Assembly (NCBI GenBank): GCA_902584995.1
Contig: CACICF010000002.1
Coordinates: 60,246-124,245 of the forward strand
Reading direction: 5' to 3'
Origin: an uncultured Pelagibacteraceae bacterium
GTDB lineage: Bacteria > Pseudomonadota > Alphaproteobacteria > Pelagibacterales > Pelagibacteraceae
Length of the DNA stretch: 64,000 bases
Of the stretch, positions 29,418 to 38,807 are shown one piece after another. The notes beneath the pieces were generated by a model that had not been told where the DNA came from, made no database searches, and was given only the letters and a program-made list of their open reading frames with translations. The translations under genes and the position numbers were made by a program. Position 1 is the first letter of the stretch. The number at the start of each line of letters is the position of its first letter.

Positions 29418-30458
29418 ATGTTTATTAAAAAAATTTGTAAGACATTACTCACAGGTTTTGCGATTGCATTTTTTGCTCAAGTTGCTTATGCAGAGATAAC
29501 TCTAAAGCTCGGTACTACTGGTAGATTGGGTATGCCAATTGGTGACGCAATAGATCAGGCGTTAATACCAGCAATGGAGAAAGCATCTGGAGGTAAAATG
29601 AAAATTGAACCTCATTATCAAAGAAGCTTATGTGCAGAGCAAAAATGTGGTGAACAAGCCAATCAAGGACTTATAGCTTTGTGGACTAGCTCTACTGCAA
29701 ATTATGGTAATTTCGGACCAGAGTTAGCAATTTTCGATTTACCATTTATTTTCAAATCACTTGAAGATGCGAAAAGAATCTCAGATGAATGGTTAGCTGA
29801 AAGACAGTGTAAACTCGCTCTTGAAAATGCTGGTCATATTTGCCTTTCAGTTTATTCAAGTGGTGGATTTAGACAACTTGGAAATGCAACCAAACCAGTT
29901 CATGAACCTGATGATATGAAGGGATTGAAATGGCGTACTACTAAGAGTCCGGTTGAATTCATGTTAGTTAAAAATTGGGGTGCAACTCCGACACCTTATG
30001 ACTGGAGTCAATTATATCAAGGTCTTCAATCTGGTGTAGTTGAAGGACAGTATGTTGCAAGTCCATGGCAGCACGTTGCAAAACTTCATGAAGTTGCAAA
30101 GTATTTTACTGAGATCGGCGGAATGTGGTCTGGAAATATTTTAGCGATGGATGCTAAGCAATATAATGCATTGACTGATCAACAAAGAAAATGGTTGCAT
30201 CAAGCAGCCGATGCTTATGGAGAGAAAGTAAACGAGTTAGATAACGCTTGGATTAAGAATGGAGAAGATGCAATTAAAGCATCTGCTAAAGAGTGGTATG
30301 TACCAACAGAAGCGGAAATGACTAAGTGGAGAGCAGGTGCAATTGGTGCCTGGTTAGACGCTAAGGGTACTTTTGAACCTGCGGTAGCTAAAAGAGTACT
30401 TCTAGAACAAGGTATGGATGGATTTGTTGCTCAGTTAGAAGCAGCAGGAGCTCTATAA
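29418..30458 (+). CDS. TRAP transporter substrate-binding protein (DctP family)
   Basis: Signal peptide; GGFRQLGNATKPV, GVVEGQYVASPW. Confidence 0.93.
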   Translation: MFIKKICKTLLTGFAIAFFAQVAYAEITLKLGTTGRLGMPIGDAIDQALIPAMEKASGGKMKIEPHYQRSLCAEQKCGEQANQGLIALWTSSTANYGNFGPELAIFDLPFIFKSLEDAKRISDEWLAERQCKLALENAGHICLSVYSSGGFRQLGNATKPVHEPDDMKGLKWRTTKSPVEFMLVKNWGATPTPYDWSQLYQGLQSGVVEGQYVASPWQHVAKLHEVAKYFTEIGGMWSGNILAMDAKQYNALTDQQRKWLHQAADAYGEKVNELDNAWIKNGEDAIKASAKEWYVPTEAEMTKWRAGAIGAWLDAKGTFEPAVAKRVLLEQGMDGFVAQLEAAGAL

Positions 30459-30477
30459 ATCGTTCGAAAAACTATAT

Positions 30478-30516
30478 AAAGACCATTTAGTTCTTTTTAA
30501 GAATTAGATGGTCTTT
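30478..30516 (+). promoter_or_regulatory. Hairpin downstream of dctP, within the TRAP operon
   Basis: AAAGACCAT ... ATGGTCTTT, with extra pairing inside. Confidence 0.7.
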
Positions 30517-30547
30517 AAAAAAAACAAGTCATAACTTAAAAATATTT

Positions 30548-31831
30548 ATGGAAAGTATTATTTTACTCGTAGTACTCCTTTTTCTAATTTTATTAGGAGC
30601 TCCTATTGGATTTATATTAATACTTATACCATTTGTTTACATTTTAATAACAGACGCTGTTCCTCTTGTTTTAATTCCAAGTCAAATGTTTACTGCTATT
30701 GACTCAGTGCCATTAACAGCAATAGCATTCTTTATGTTGACGGGTGAATTAATGACAAGTGCAACGATTACTGACCGTTTAGTTGCTTTAAGTAGGGCAT
30801 TAATTGGTCGTATTAGAGGAGGGTTGGCTCAAGTAAATGTACTTGTGAGTATGTTTTTTGCTGGAATGAACGGTTCTGTCGTAGCAGATACAGCTACAGT
30901 AGGAGCACTAGTTTTACCAGCAATGAAGAGAGCAGGTTATCCTGCTGCATTTTCAGCTGCAGTTACAGGAGTAAGTTCCACTATAGGAGGAATTATTCCT
31001 CCTAGTATCATGATGATTGTGCTTGCAAATGCAACTGAGATTTCGATTGCATCTTTATTTGCAGCTGGAATTGTTCCAGGGATCTTGATTGGTGTTGTTA
31101 TAATGGTAATCAATCATTACTTTGCTGTTAAACATAACTTTGAGCGAAGCGATGAACCTTTCTCGGTGCGTCGAGCTGGTAAAGAATTATACAGATCTTC
31201 ATTCGCCCTTTTAATACCTCTAGTTTTAGTAGGTTCAGTAATGGGAGGTGTAGCATCTGTTGTTGAGGCAGGAGCCATCACTGCTTTGGTTGCTTTATTT
31301 ACAGGTGTATTTGTTTATCGAACTATTAAATGGAAAGATTGTACAGGTGCTTTCCGACGAGCGTTTCGTAATTCAGCAATGGTTTTTATTATCATAGCTG
31401 CCTCAGGACCTTTTAGTTGGTTACTTACTTCTCTTGGAGCAATTGGTGACCTCGAAACTTGGCTTTTAGGATTAGCAGACTCTCCTATATTGTTTATTTT
31501 GGCTTTGATATTATTCATCTTTCTTCTTGGAACCGTAATGGACTCAGCTGTTAACATTATCATTGTTGGTCCAGTATTAGTAAATGTTATGTCTCAAGCC
31601 GGCTTTCCAGAGGTGCAAGCAGCAATGGTTGTAATAGTTGGCTTCTTGATTGGATCAGTAACACCACCAGTTGGTGTTGCCTACTTTACATCTGCAACAA
31701 TAGCACAAGTCCGTCTTGAAAAAGTTGCAATAGCGTTAATTCCTTATTTGATTGGATTGTTTTTACTTTTATTTTTTATTCTTATTGTACCAGAATTAAC
31801 AATGTTTCTTCCTAACCTATTGAGCAATTAA
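30548..31831 (+). CDS. TRAP transporter large permease (DctM family)
   Basis: GGIIPPSIMMI, IGSVTPPVGVAYF. Confidence 0.95.
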   Translation: MESIILLVVLLFLILLGAPIGFILILIPFVYILITDAVPLVLIPSQMFTAIDSVPLTAIAFFMLTGELMTSATITDRLVALSRALIGRIRGGLAQVNVLVSMFFAGMNGSVVADTATVGALVLPAMKRAGYPAAFSAAVTGVSSTIGGIIPPSIMMIVLANATEISIASLFAAGIVPGILIGVVIMVINHYFAVKHNFERSDEPFSVRRAGKELYRSSFALLIPLVLVGSVMGGVASVVEAGAITALVALFTGVFVYRTIKWKDCTGAFRRAFRNSAMVFIIIAASGPFSWLLTSLGAIGDLETWLLGLADSPILFILALILFIFLLGTVMDSAVNIIIVGPVLVNVMSQAGFPEVQAAMVVIVGFLIGSVTPPVGVAYFTSATIAQVRLEKVAIALIPYLIGLFLLLFFILIVPELTMFLPNLLSN

Positions 31832-31835
31832 TGAA

Positions 31836-32345
31836 ATGTTAAAATTTTTGAACAGTATTGATCGTTTTATCCATCGGATGTTGGAAGCTATGTGCTCACT
31901 CTTGTTGGCTGCTATGGTTGCATTCACTCTTTATAATGTAACTATGCGATATGTTTTTAACAACCCTCCAGTTTGGGGGGATTTGCTAACTGTGTTAAGT
32001 AATATTTGGTTAATGTTTATAGCACTTTCTTTAACAGCAAGAGATAATGAACATGTAGCTTTAAATTTAATTTATGAAAAATTACCTGAGAGAGTTTCTT
32101 TATACATCCGCCAGTTCTGGAAAATTATGATTATGATAATTGGTGTAGTTTTAATTATTTATGGAATTGAACTTGTAGAGGGTATGCGAGGAAAGTACTG
32201 GGAAATGTGGTATTTTGAAATTAGTATGCAAGGTATTGAGTTCAAACCAAATTATATGCCCAAAAAATATGCAGTTGCAATCTTACCTTTAGCTGGATTT
32301 TTGACGACCATTGGTGCTGCAATTGGTTTTTTCAAAAAGGTTTAG
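31836..32345 (+). CDS. TRAP transporter small permease (DctQ family)
   Basis: four TM, NVTMRYVFNNPPVWGDLL. Confidence 0.9.
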   Translation: MLKFLNSIDRFIHRMLEAMCSLLLAAMVAFTLYNVTMRYVFNNPPVWGDLLTVLSNIWLMFIALSLTARDNEHVALNLIYEKLPERVSLYIRQFWKIMIMIIGVVLIIYGIELVEGMRGKYWEMWYFEISMQGIEFKPNYMPKKYAVAILPLAGFLTTIGAAIGFFKKV

Positions 32346-32361
32346 TTCTTAAAATTTATTT

Positions 32362-34287
32362 TTAACCTTTGCCTCTCCAAGGTATAGTTTTGTCTATTAT
32401 TTTTCTTAAGGTCACATCAAACAATAAACCAAGCATACCCATTATAAATATTGTTATCCAAATTACCTCATATTGAAAATATTTTTTTGCAACATTTTCA
32501 ACAAAACCAATACCTGTTGTTCCAGCTAAAAATTCTGCTGCAACTAAAGTTCCCCAACACATTCCTACAGCGACTCTTATTCCAGTAAGAATTTCAGGTA
32601 AAGAATTTGGAAAAATAACATGCCTTAGTATTTGTCTTTTTGATGCCCCAAGCGAATGTGCAGCATGAATTTTAGAAAGTTGTGTCCCAGATGCTCCCGC
32701 TCTAGCTGATATAATCATAATTGATAATGAAACCATAAATAATAAAAATACTTTACCTGTATTATCAATTCCAAGAACAGAAATTATCAAAGGTGCCCAA
32801 GCTAATGGTGGAACAGGTCTGTATAGTTCGATTAAAGGATCAAAGAAACCTTTGGCAAATCTATTTAGTCCCATAAATAAACCCAATGGCACTCCAATAA
32901 TTATTCCAAAAACTAATCCTAAGAATACTCTTAAGAAGGAGTCCCAGATATGACCATAAGGAACAGGTATCTTAAATAATTTAAAATCACCTGTTACAAT
33001 TTTTAATACTTTTCCTTTAAAGTTTTCTTTAACAATCCCCTCACTGGTATGAACAGGATATTCCCCTGGTAAAATATCAGCAATCCAATCTGGTAAAATA
33101 AATCCAATAATTGAGCTAACATCTATCATTTCTATCCAAAGAAGAGGGATATTTTTATAACCTACACTTGGTTTAGACATTAATATAAATTTATTAAAAG
33201 TATCTGAAGGTTTAGGAAGCCATCTTCCTGATCCTTGTTCAGAACAACTTGGTCCACTAGCAACAATTGTTCCAGCTGGAAATAAAAGAATGTCAATTAA
33301 TCTTAGGCCAGCTTGCTCACTTTCCTGAAGGTTATCAAATTCAATAATTGCTTTTTGCATTTCATTTAGAGCATTTGGTGGATAAATACTTGCAAATTCT
33401 ATTCTTCTTGCAATTTTGACAATATTTTTTGCATAATCAGATGCAATTTCTTCAGAGTCATCTAGATTTTTTCTATAAGCTTTTACTTCATCTTTTAATT
33501 GCTTTATAGAATTTTTGAATTGTGGATTGTGATTTCTCAACTTAAAAAATTTATCATTTATGATTTTAAGTTCTTCAGCTGCTGCTTGAAATTTCAATCC
33601 TTTTGCTGTTTCAGCAACAAATGGGACTTCTATTGTATTTTCTATTGATCCTGTTCCAGATCTTACTGTAATTATACCCCATTCACCCTGTTCTGAAATT
33701 GCTTTAAGTCTATCATTTTTTTGATCATTAGTTTCAAATGGATAATCTTGCTTTTTAAAATTAGAACTTAAAAGTCTTATTTCTTTAGTCATCTCATCAA
33801 TTTTTATTTTTGTATCCATTTCAATTAAATCTTCATTTGTTAAAAGAGGTATTAATTGTTTAGTCTTGTTTATAAAACTAACTAAAATTGTTTTTTGTTG
33901 ATTATTTAAATCTTTAGAATTCTGTATTTCAGATGTAATTTTTTTTAGATTTTTGTTCTCGATTTTAATAATTGAGGTACTTTTAAATTCTCTTTCTTCG
34001 ATAGGAAATTGATATTTTAATCCTAATAACGATTCATTTATTTTTGCAACTTGACATAATTCATTTGCAGATTTTGGATAAAACCCTTTTGCAATATCCC
34101 ATGAATAATAAAGCCAAACTAATAATATTGCAGCACTACCAACAATAACCCAGTGTGTTCCTCCTTTGGCTCTTTCTGGATTACCAAATACTGCATCAAC
34201 TTTTTCAGTTTGAATAAGTCTTCTCCCATAAAGTATACATCCAATAATAGATACAAAAATTAGTATTGTTACTATTTGGGTTAACAT
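32362..34287 (-). CDS. TauC/SsuC-type ABC permease with long N-terminal extension
   Basis: C-terminal permease core AAHSLGASKRQILRHVIFPNSLPEILTGIRVAVG; 641 aa in total. Confidence 0.88.
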   Translation of the reverse strand: MLTQIVTILIFVSIIGCILYGRRLIQTEKVDAVFGNPERAKGGTHWVIVGSAAILLVWLYYSWDIAKGFYPKSANELCQVAKINESLLGLKYQFPIEEREFKSTSIIKIENKNLKKITSEIQNSKDLNNQQKTILVSFINKTKQLIPLLTNEDLIEMDTKIKIDEMTKEIRLLSSNFKKQDYPFETNDQKNDRLKAISEQGEWGIITVRSGTGSIENTIEVPFVAETAKGLKFQAAAEELKIINDKFFKLRNHNPQFKNSIKQLKDEVKAYRKNLDDSEEIASDYAKNIVKIARRIEFASIYPPNALNEMQKAIIEFDNLQESEQAGLRLIDILLFPAGTIVASGPSCSEQGSGRWLPKPSDTFNKFILMSKPSVGYKNIPLLWIEMIDVSSIIGFILPDWIADILPGEYPVHTSEGIVKENFKGKVLKIVTGDFKLFKIPVPYGHIWDSFLRVFLGLVFGIIIGVPLGLFMGLNRFAKGFFDPLIELYRPVPPLAWAPLIISVLGIDNTGKVFLLFMVSLSIMIISARAGASGTQLSKIHAAHSLGASKRQILRHVIFPNSLPEILTGIRVAVGMCWGTLVAAEFLAGTTGIGFVENVAKKYFQYEVIWITIFIMGMLGLLFDVTLRKIIDKTIPWRGKG

Positions 34288-35085
34288 TTAATTTTCTTTC
34301 CCCATTATTTCTTCTTCCATGTTCCAAATCATGGATAATATTTCCTCACGTTTAGATGAAAATTCTTTATTCTTTTTAATTTCTCTTAAATCTTCTTTTA
34401 AACCCATTTCTGCAAAAGGAAGATTGTACTCTTTATGTATTCTACCTGGTCTTGGTGCCATTACATATAATCTTTCACCAAGCAGCAATGCCTCCTCCAC
34501 TGAGTGAGTAATTAAAATAATTGTTTTTCCCGTTTCTTTCCAAATCTTAAGAACTAAAGATTGCATTTTTTCTCTTGTCAAAGCATCAAGAGCACCCAAT
34601 GGCTCGTCCATTAATATTAAATCTGGATCGTTTATAAGACATCTTGCAAGTGCAACTCTCTGCTGCATACCTCCTGATAATTGGTATGTAGGAGTATTAC
34701 CAAAACCTTTTAATCCAACAATTTCTAGCCATTCATCAACTCTTTTAGCTGTTTTAATTGGATCTTCTTTTTTCATCCTTAGGCCGAAGTCAACATTTTC
34801 AGCAACCGTTAACCATTCAAATAAAGCTCCCTGTTGGAATACCATTCCTCGTTCTACACCAGGGCCATTAATTTCCTTTCCTCCAAGAACGATAGAACCG
34901 GACGTCGGTCTTAAAAATCCAGCTGCTATATTTAAAAGTGTAGTTTTCCCACAACCCGAAGGTCCTAAAACTGTAAGTAGTTCACCTTTTTTCAGAGTGA
35001 AACTTACATCTTTTAACGCATGAACAGTCTCGCCTTTTGGCGTTTTAAAGATCATATTCAGATCTTGGGAAACTAAGTCACTCAT
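34288..35085 (-). CDS. TauB/SsuB-type ABC ATP-binding protein
   Basis: GPSGCGKTT, LSGGMQQRVALARCL. Confidence 0.93.
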   Translation of the reverse strand: MSDLVSQDLNMIFKTPKGETVHALKDVSFTLKKGELLTVLGPSGCGKTTLLNIAAGFLRPTSGSIVLGGKEINGPGVERGMVFQQGALFEWLTVAENVDFGLRMKKEDPIKTAKRVDEWLEIVGLKGFGNTPTYQLSGGMQQRVALARCLINDPDLILMDEPLGALDALTREKMQSLVLKIWKETGKTIILITHSVEEALLLGERLYVMAPRPGRIHKEYNLPFAEMGLKEDLREIKKNKEFSSKREEILSMIWNMEEEIMGKEN

Positions 35086-35111
35086 AAGATAACTTTATAT
35101 AAAAATTTTGT

Positions 35112-35146
35112 TAAAAAAAATAGGCGCTAATTTTAGTTAGCGCCTA
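35112..35146 (-). terminator. Intra-operon Rho-independent terminator/attenuator between tauA-like and tauB-like genes
   Basis: Minus strand: TAGGCGCTAA-CTAAAA-TTAGCGCCTA followed by T8. Confidence 0.85.
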
Positions 35147-35168
35147 TTAAATATTTCTACTCTTTAAA

Positions 35169-36110
35169 TTATAAAGGTAAGAAACTTGTATCTACATTTC
35201 CACCAGGCGTTCCCATTCCTTTTAAGAATGCATCAAGGTTTCCACTTTCCATAGATTGTTTAGTTTCTTCTGGAGTTAAAAATTTAAATCCACTTAAAGT
35301 TTCTTTCATATCTGCAACTTTCATTTCAGAAGCTTTAGACATAGCATTCATATCACTCTTACCTGCTCTGTATCTGTCATTTGCTTCGTGAGTTACTTCT
35401 ATGAAAGTTCTTAACATTCCAGGGTTTTCCTTCATAAATTTATCAGTTACTGAAGTAATATCTATTCCTAGAATTCCAGCTGCTCTTGCTTCATCTACTG
35501 TTAGTAGTCTCGAACCAACAGCTACTGCTGCTTTGATAGAGTTACCACCAAATAAACATGCCATTACAACATCACCACTTACTAACGCAGCAGCACCTTC
35601 TTCAGGGTCCATTTGAATTATTTCCATTTTACTTCTGTCAGCTCCAACAACTTTCATACTTTCATCAAATACATATTCAGCCATTGTTCCAAGTGGAACT
35701 GCAACTTTTTTACCTTCTAATTCTGTTGCATTTGCTTTTGTAATTCCAGAAGCGTTAGATGTAACACAAGTAGTTCCGCCCATTCCGTATTCCATAGCAA
35801 TATCAACTAACTTGATAGGTGCATTAGATTTTACAGCATTAATAAAAGGCACTAGACCTTGTGAATATGATATATCAATGTCTCCTGCTAGCATTGCATC
35901 TGTCATTGCTCCACCATTTGTGAAGTTCGTCCATTTTACTGGAACTCCAAGAGCTTTAGCAAAATTCTTTTTTTGCATGTCCTCTAGATTTGGACTAGGC
36001 CATTCTAGAAAGTATGCAACCCTAACTTCATTTGCAGCAGCATTTGCAGCTGAAATTGATAGGTTAAGAGCAAATAAACTTCCTAAAATAAAACTAATTA
36101 TTTTCTTCAT
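35169..36110 (-). CDS. TauA/SsuA-type ABC substrate-binding protein
   Basis: Signal peptide; VRVAYFLEWPSPN, GTTCVTSNASGI. Confidence 0.88.
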   Translation of the reverse strand: MKKIISFILGSLFALNLSISAANAAANEVRVAYFLEWPSPNLEDMQKKNFAKALGVPVKWTNFTNGGAMTDAMLAGDIDISYSQGLVPFINAVKSNAPIKLVDIAMEYGMGGTTCVTSNASGITKANATELEGKKVAVPLGTMAEYVFDESMKVVGADRSKMEIIQMDPEEGAAALVSGDVVMACLFGGNSIKAAVAVGSRLLTVDEARAAGILGIDITSVTDKFMKENPGMLRTFIEVTHEANDRYRAGKSDMNAMSKASEMKVADMKETLSGFKFLTPEETKQSMESGNLDAFLKGMGTPGGNVDTSFLPL

Positions 36111-36210
36111 TTTGTCTCCTTAATTAAATTTAATTAGCGTTATTTAAGTTCAATTTTGAATATAAGTAAATGAATTTTGTAGGCATCATAACCACAGGTA
36201 AATGAAGATG

Positions 36211-36226
36211 TCTAAAATGGGTTCAA
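36211..36226. promoter_or_regulatory. Candidate operator in the divergent tauA-like/aminotransferase region
   Basis: Minus strand TTGAACCCATTTTAGA. Confidence 0.5.
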
Positions 36227-36338
36227 TTGTAGGTTGTATCGTATATTACCTAAACACATATTAAATGTGCGCATTAATTATTTTCTATTTTTTTAAATTA
36301 GTCTATGAGAGAGTATAATTAACAATTTTTAAATAATT

Positions 36339-37682
36339 ATGAGTTCTGAAAAACCACAAATACCAAATTCATTAAATGAACATTGGATGCCATTCTCTTC
36401 AAATAGAGATTTTAAAGCAAATCCAAGATTGATAGTAGAGGCAAAAGGAGTTTATTTAAAAAATCATCAAGGACAAACTCAAATAGATGCGAGTTCGGGT
36501 TTATTTTGTAATCCATTAGGCCATGGAAGAGAAGAAATTATTGAGGCTATAACAAAACAATTAAGAACTGTTGATTACGCTCAACCCTTTCAACAAGGCT
36601 TTGGTGGTTCATTTGAACTTGCCACAAGAATTTCAAAACATACACCAGGAAATTTGAATAGAATTTTTTATACTATATGTGGATCAACTGCTGTTGAAAC
36701 AGCAATTAAAATTTCAGTTGCTTATCATAAGGCTAGAGGTGAAGGACAAAGATTTAGATTTGTAGGAAGAGAAAGAGCTTACCACGGTATGAATATTGGT
36801 GCTACCTCAGTTGGTGGAATGATTAATAACGTCAAAACTTTTGCGAGTGTTTTAATGCCAGGAGTTGTTCACATGAGACATACTCATTTACCAGAACATA
36901 AATTTGTTTCTGGACAACCAGAAACTGGAGCTGAGATAGCTGAAGATCTTGAAAGAATTTGTACTAACTTTGGATCTGAAAATATTGCTGCATGCATAGT
37001 TGAACCGATTGCAGGATCAACAGGAACACTTGTTCCTCCAAAAGGATACTTGCAAAGACTTAGAGAGATATGTGACAAACACGGTATTCTTTTAATTTTT
37101 GATGAAGTAATTACAGGGTGGGGAAGAACAGGTTCACCATTTGCATCTCAAGAGTACGGAGTAACACCTGACATAATTACTATGGCTAAGGCTACAACAA
37201 ATGGAATTAGTCCTCTAGGAGCAGTTGCTTGCAAGGAAGAAATTTATGACACAGTAATGGATGGGTCACCAAAAGGTTCAATTGAACTATTTCATGGCTA
37301 TACTTATTCTGGGATACCAGTTTCTGTTGCAGCAGGATTAGCTGTCCAAGATATTTTTGATAAGGAAGACATATTTAATAGAGCAAAAAATTTGGCTCCT
37401 TATTTTCAAGAAGGCTTAATGTCTTTAAAAGATATTGATGTAGTGGATAATATAAGAGGATATGGAATGATGGGTGGAATTGACATTAAAATGGATAAAA
37501 AACCAGGAGCGGCTGGATTTACTTGTTTTAAACATTGTTATGAAGCTGGCGTCAATTTTAAAGCTACTGGAGATTGTTTAATTATTGCTCCAATGTTCAT
37601 TTGTGAAAAGAAACATATTGATGAAATAATCGATAAACTTAGAACAGGAATTACGAATTACTCTAAAAGTAAAAAAAACTAA
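36339..37682 (+). CDS. Class III omega-amino acid:pyruvate aminotransferase (taurine or beta-alanine type)
   Basis: HWMPFSSNRDFKANPRL; LLIFDEVITGWGRTG; MAKATTNG PLP lysine. Confidence 0.9.
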   Translation: MSSEKPQIPNSLNEHWMPFSSNRDFKANPRLIVEAKGVYLKNHQGQTQIDASSGLFCNPLGHGREEIIEAITKQLRTVDYAQPFQQGFGGSFELATRISKHTPGNLNRIFYTICGSTAVETAIKISVAYHKARGEGQRFRFVGRERAYHGMNIGATSVGGMINNVKTFASVLMPGVVHMRHTHLPEHKFVSGQPETGAEIAEDLERICTNFGSENIAACIVEPIAGSTGTLVPPKGYLQRLREICDKHGILLIFDEVITGWGRTGSPFASQEYGVTPDIITMAKATTNGISPLGAVACKEEIYDTVMDGSPKGSIELFHGYTYSGIPVSVAAGLAVQDIFDKEDIFNRAKNLAPYFQEGLMSLKDIDVVDNIRGYGMMGGIDIKMDKKPGAAGFTCFKHCYEAGVNFKATGDCLIIAPMFICEKKHIDEIIDKLRTGITNYSKSKKN

Positions 37683-37691
37683 CTCACTTAT

Positions 37692-38807
37692 ATGAAAATA
37701 GGTGTTCCAAAGGAAATAAAACCTCAAGAAAACAGAGTCGGCTTAACTCCTGAAAGTGTTAAAACCCTTATATCTAATGGTCATGAAGTATTAGTTGAAA
37801 ATAATGGAGGATACGAAGCAGGTTTTGAAAACGATCAATACAAGTCTGCTGGAGCAAAAATAGTTAATCAAGCAGAGGATATATTTAATGATGCGGATGT
37901 AATTGTAAAAGTGAAAGAACCTCTTTCAAATGAAGTCAAAATGATTAAAGAAAATCAAATAGTTTTTACTTACCTGCACTTAGCAGCAGCAAAAGAATTA
38001 ACTAAGGGATTAGTAGATTCAAAATCAATTTGTATAGCTTACGAAACTGTTACAGATGATAATGGGAGACTGCCTCTATTAGCGCCCATGAGCGCTGTTG
38101 CTGGTAGAATGTCAGTACAAGCAGGTGCACATTGTTTAGAAAAAAATCAAAAGGGCAGAGGAATATTGTTAGGAGGTGCTCCTGGTGGAGATCCAGCAGA
38201 AGTAGTTATACTTGGTGGAGGTGTAGTTGGTGAAAATGCTGCAATAATAGCAACTGGAATGAGAGCAAAAGTACATGTTGTTGATAAATCAGAGGCTAGA
38301 TTGAAACAATTGACTGAAATGTTTGGTGATAAGATTATTCCTCAATTAAGTGATAAGACAGACTTGGAAAAATTAATTTCTAAATGTGATCTTTTAGTTG
38401 GTGGAGTTTTAATTCCAGGTGCGGAGGCTCCTAAATTAGTTACTAAGAAAATGATTAAAAATATGAAACGTGGATCAGTTATTGTCGATGTTGCAATTGA
38501 TCAAGGTGGATGTGTTGAAACAAGCAAACCCACAACTCATGCAGAACCAACTTATATTGTTGATGACATTGTACATTATTGTGTTGCAAATATGCCAGGT
38601 GGAGTACCTAGAACTTCAACTTTAGCATTAAATAAAGCAACTTTACCTTTCTTAACAAAACTAGCAAATGATGGATATCATAAAGCATTAAAAGATGATC
38701 ATAATTTTTTAGCTGGACTAAATGTGCATAAAGGACAAATTACATATAAGGCAGTCGCGGACGTTTTTGGATATGATTATTTAACTGCTCGAGATGCGTT
38801 AAATTAA
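37692..38807 (+). CDS. ald: Alanine dehydrogenase
   Basis: MKIGVPKEIKPQENRVGLTPESV; VILGGGVVGENAA; ANMPGGVPRTST. Confidence 0.95.
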   Translation: MKIGVPKEIKPQENRVGLTPESVKTLISNGHEVLVENNGGYEAGFENDQYKSAGAKIVNQAEDIFNDADVIVKVKEPLSNEVKMIKENQIVFTYLHLAAAKELTKGLVDSKSICIAYETVTDDNGRLPLLAPMSAVAGRMSVQAGAHCLEKNQKGRGILLGGAPGGDPAEVVILGGGVVGENAAIIATGMRAKVHVVDKSEARLKQLTEMFGDKIIPQLSDKTDLEKLISKCDLLVGGVLIPGAEAPKLVTKKMIKNMKRGSVIVDVAIDQGGCVETSKPTTHAEPTYIVDDIVHYCVANMPGGVPRTSTLALNKATLPFLTKLANDGYHKALKDDHNFLAGLNVHKGQITYKAVADVFGYDYLTARDALN

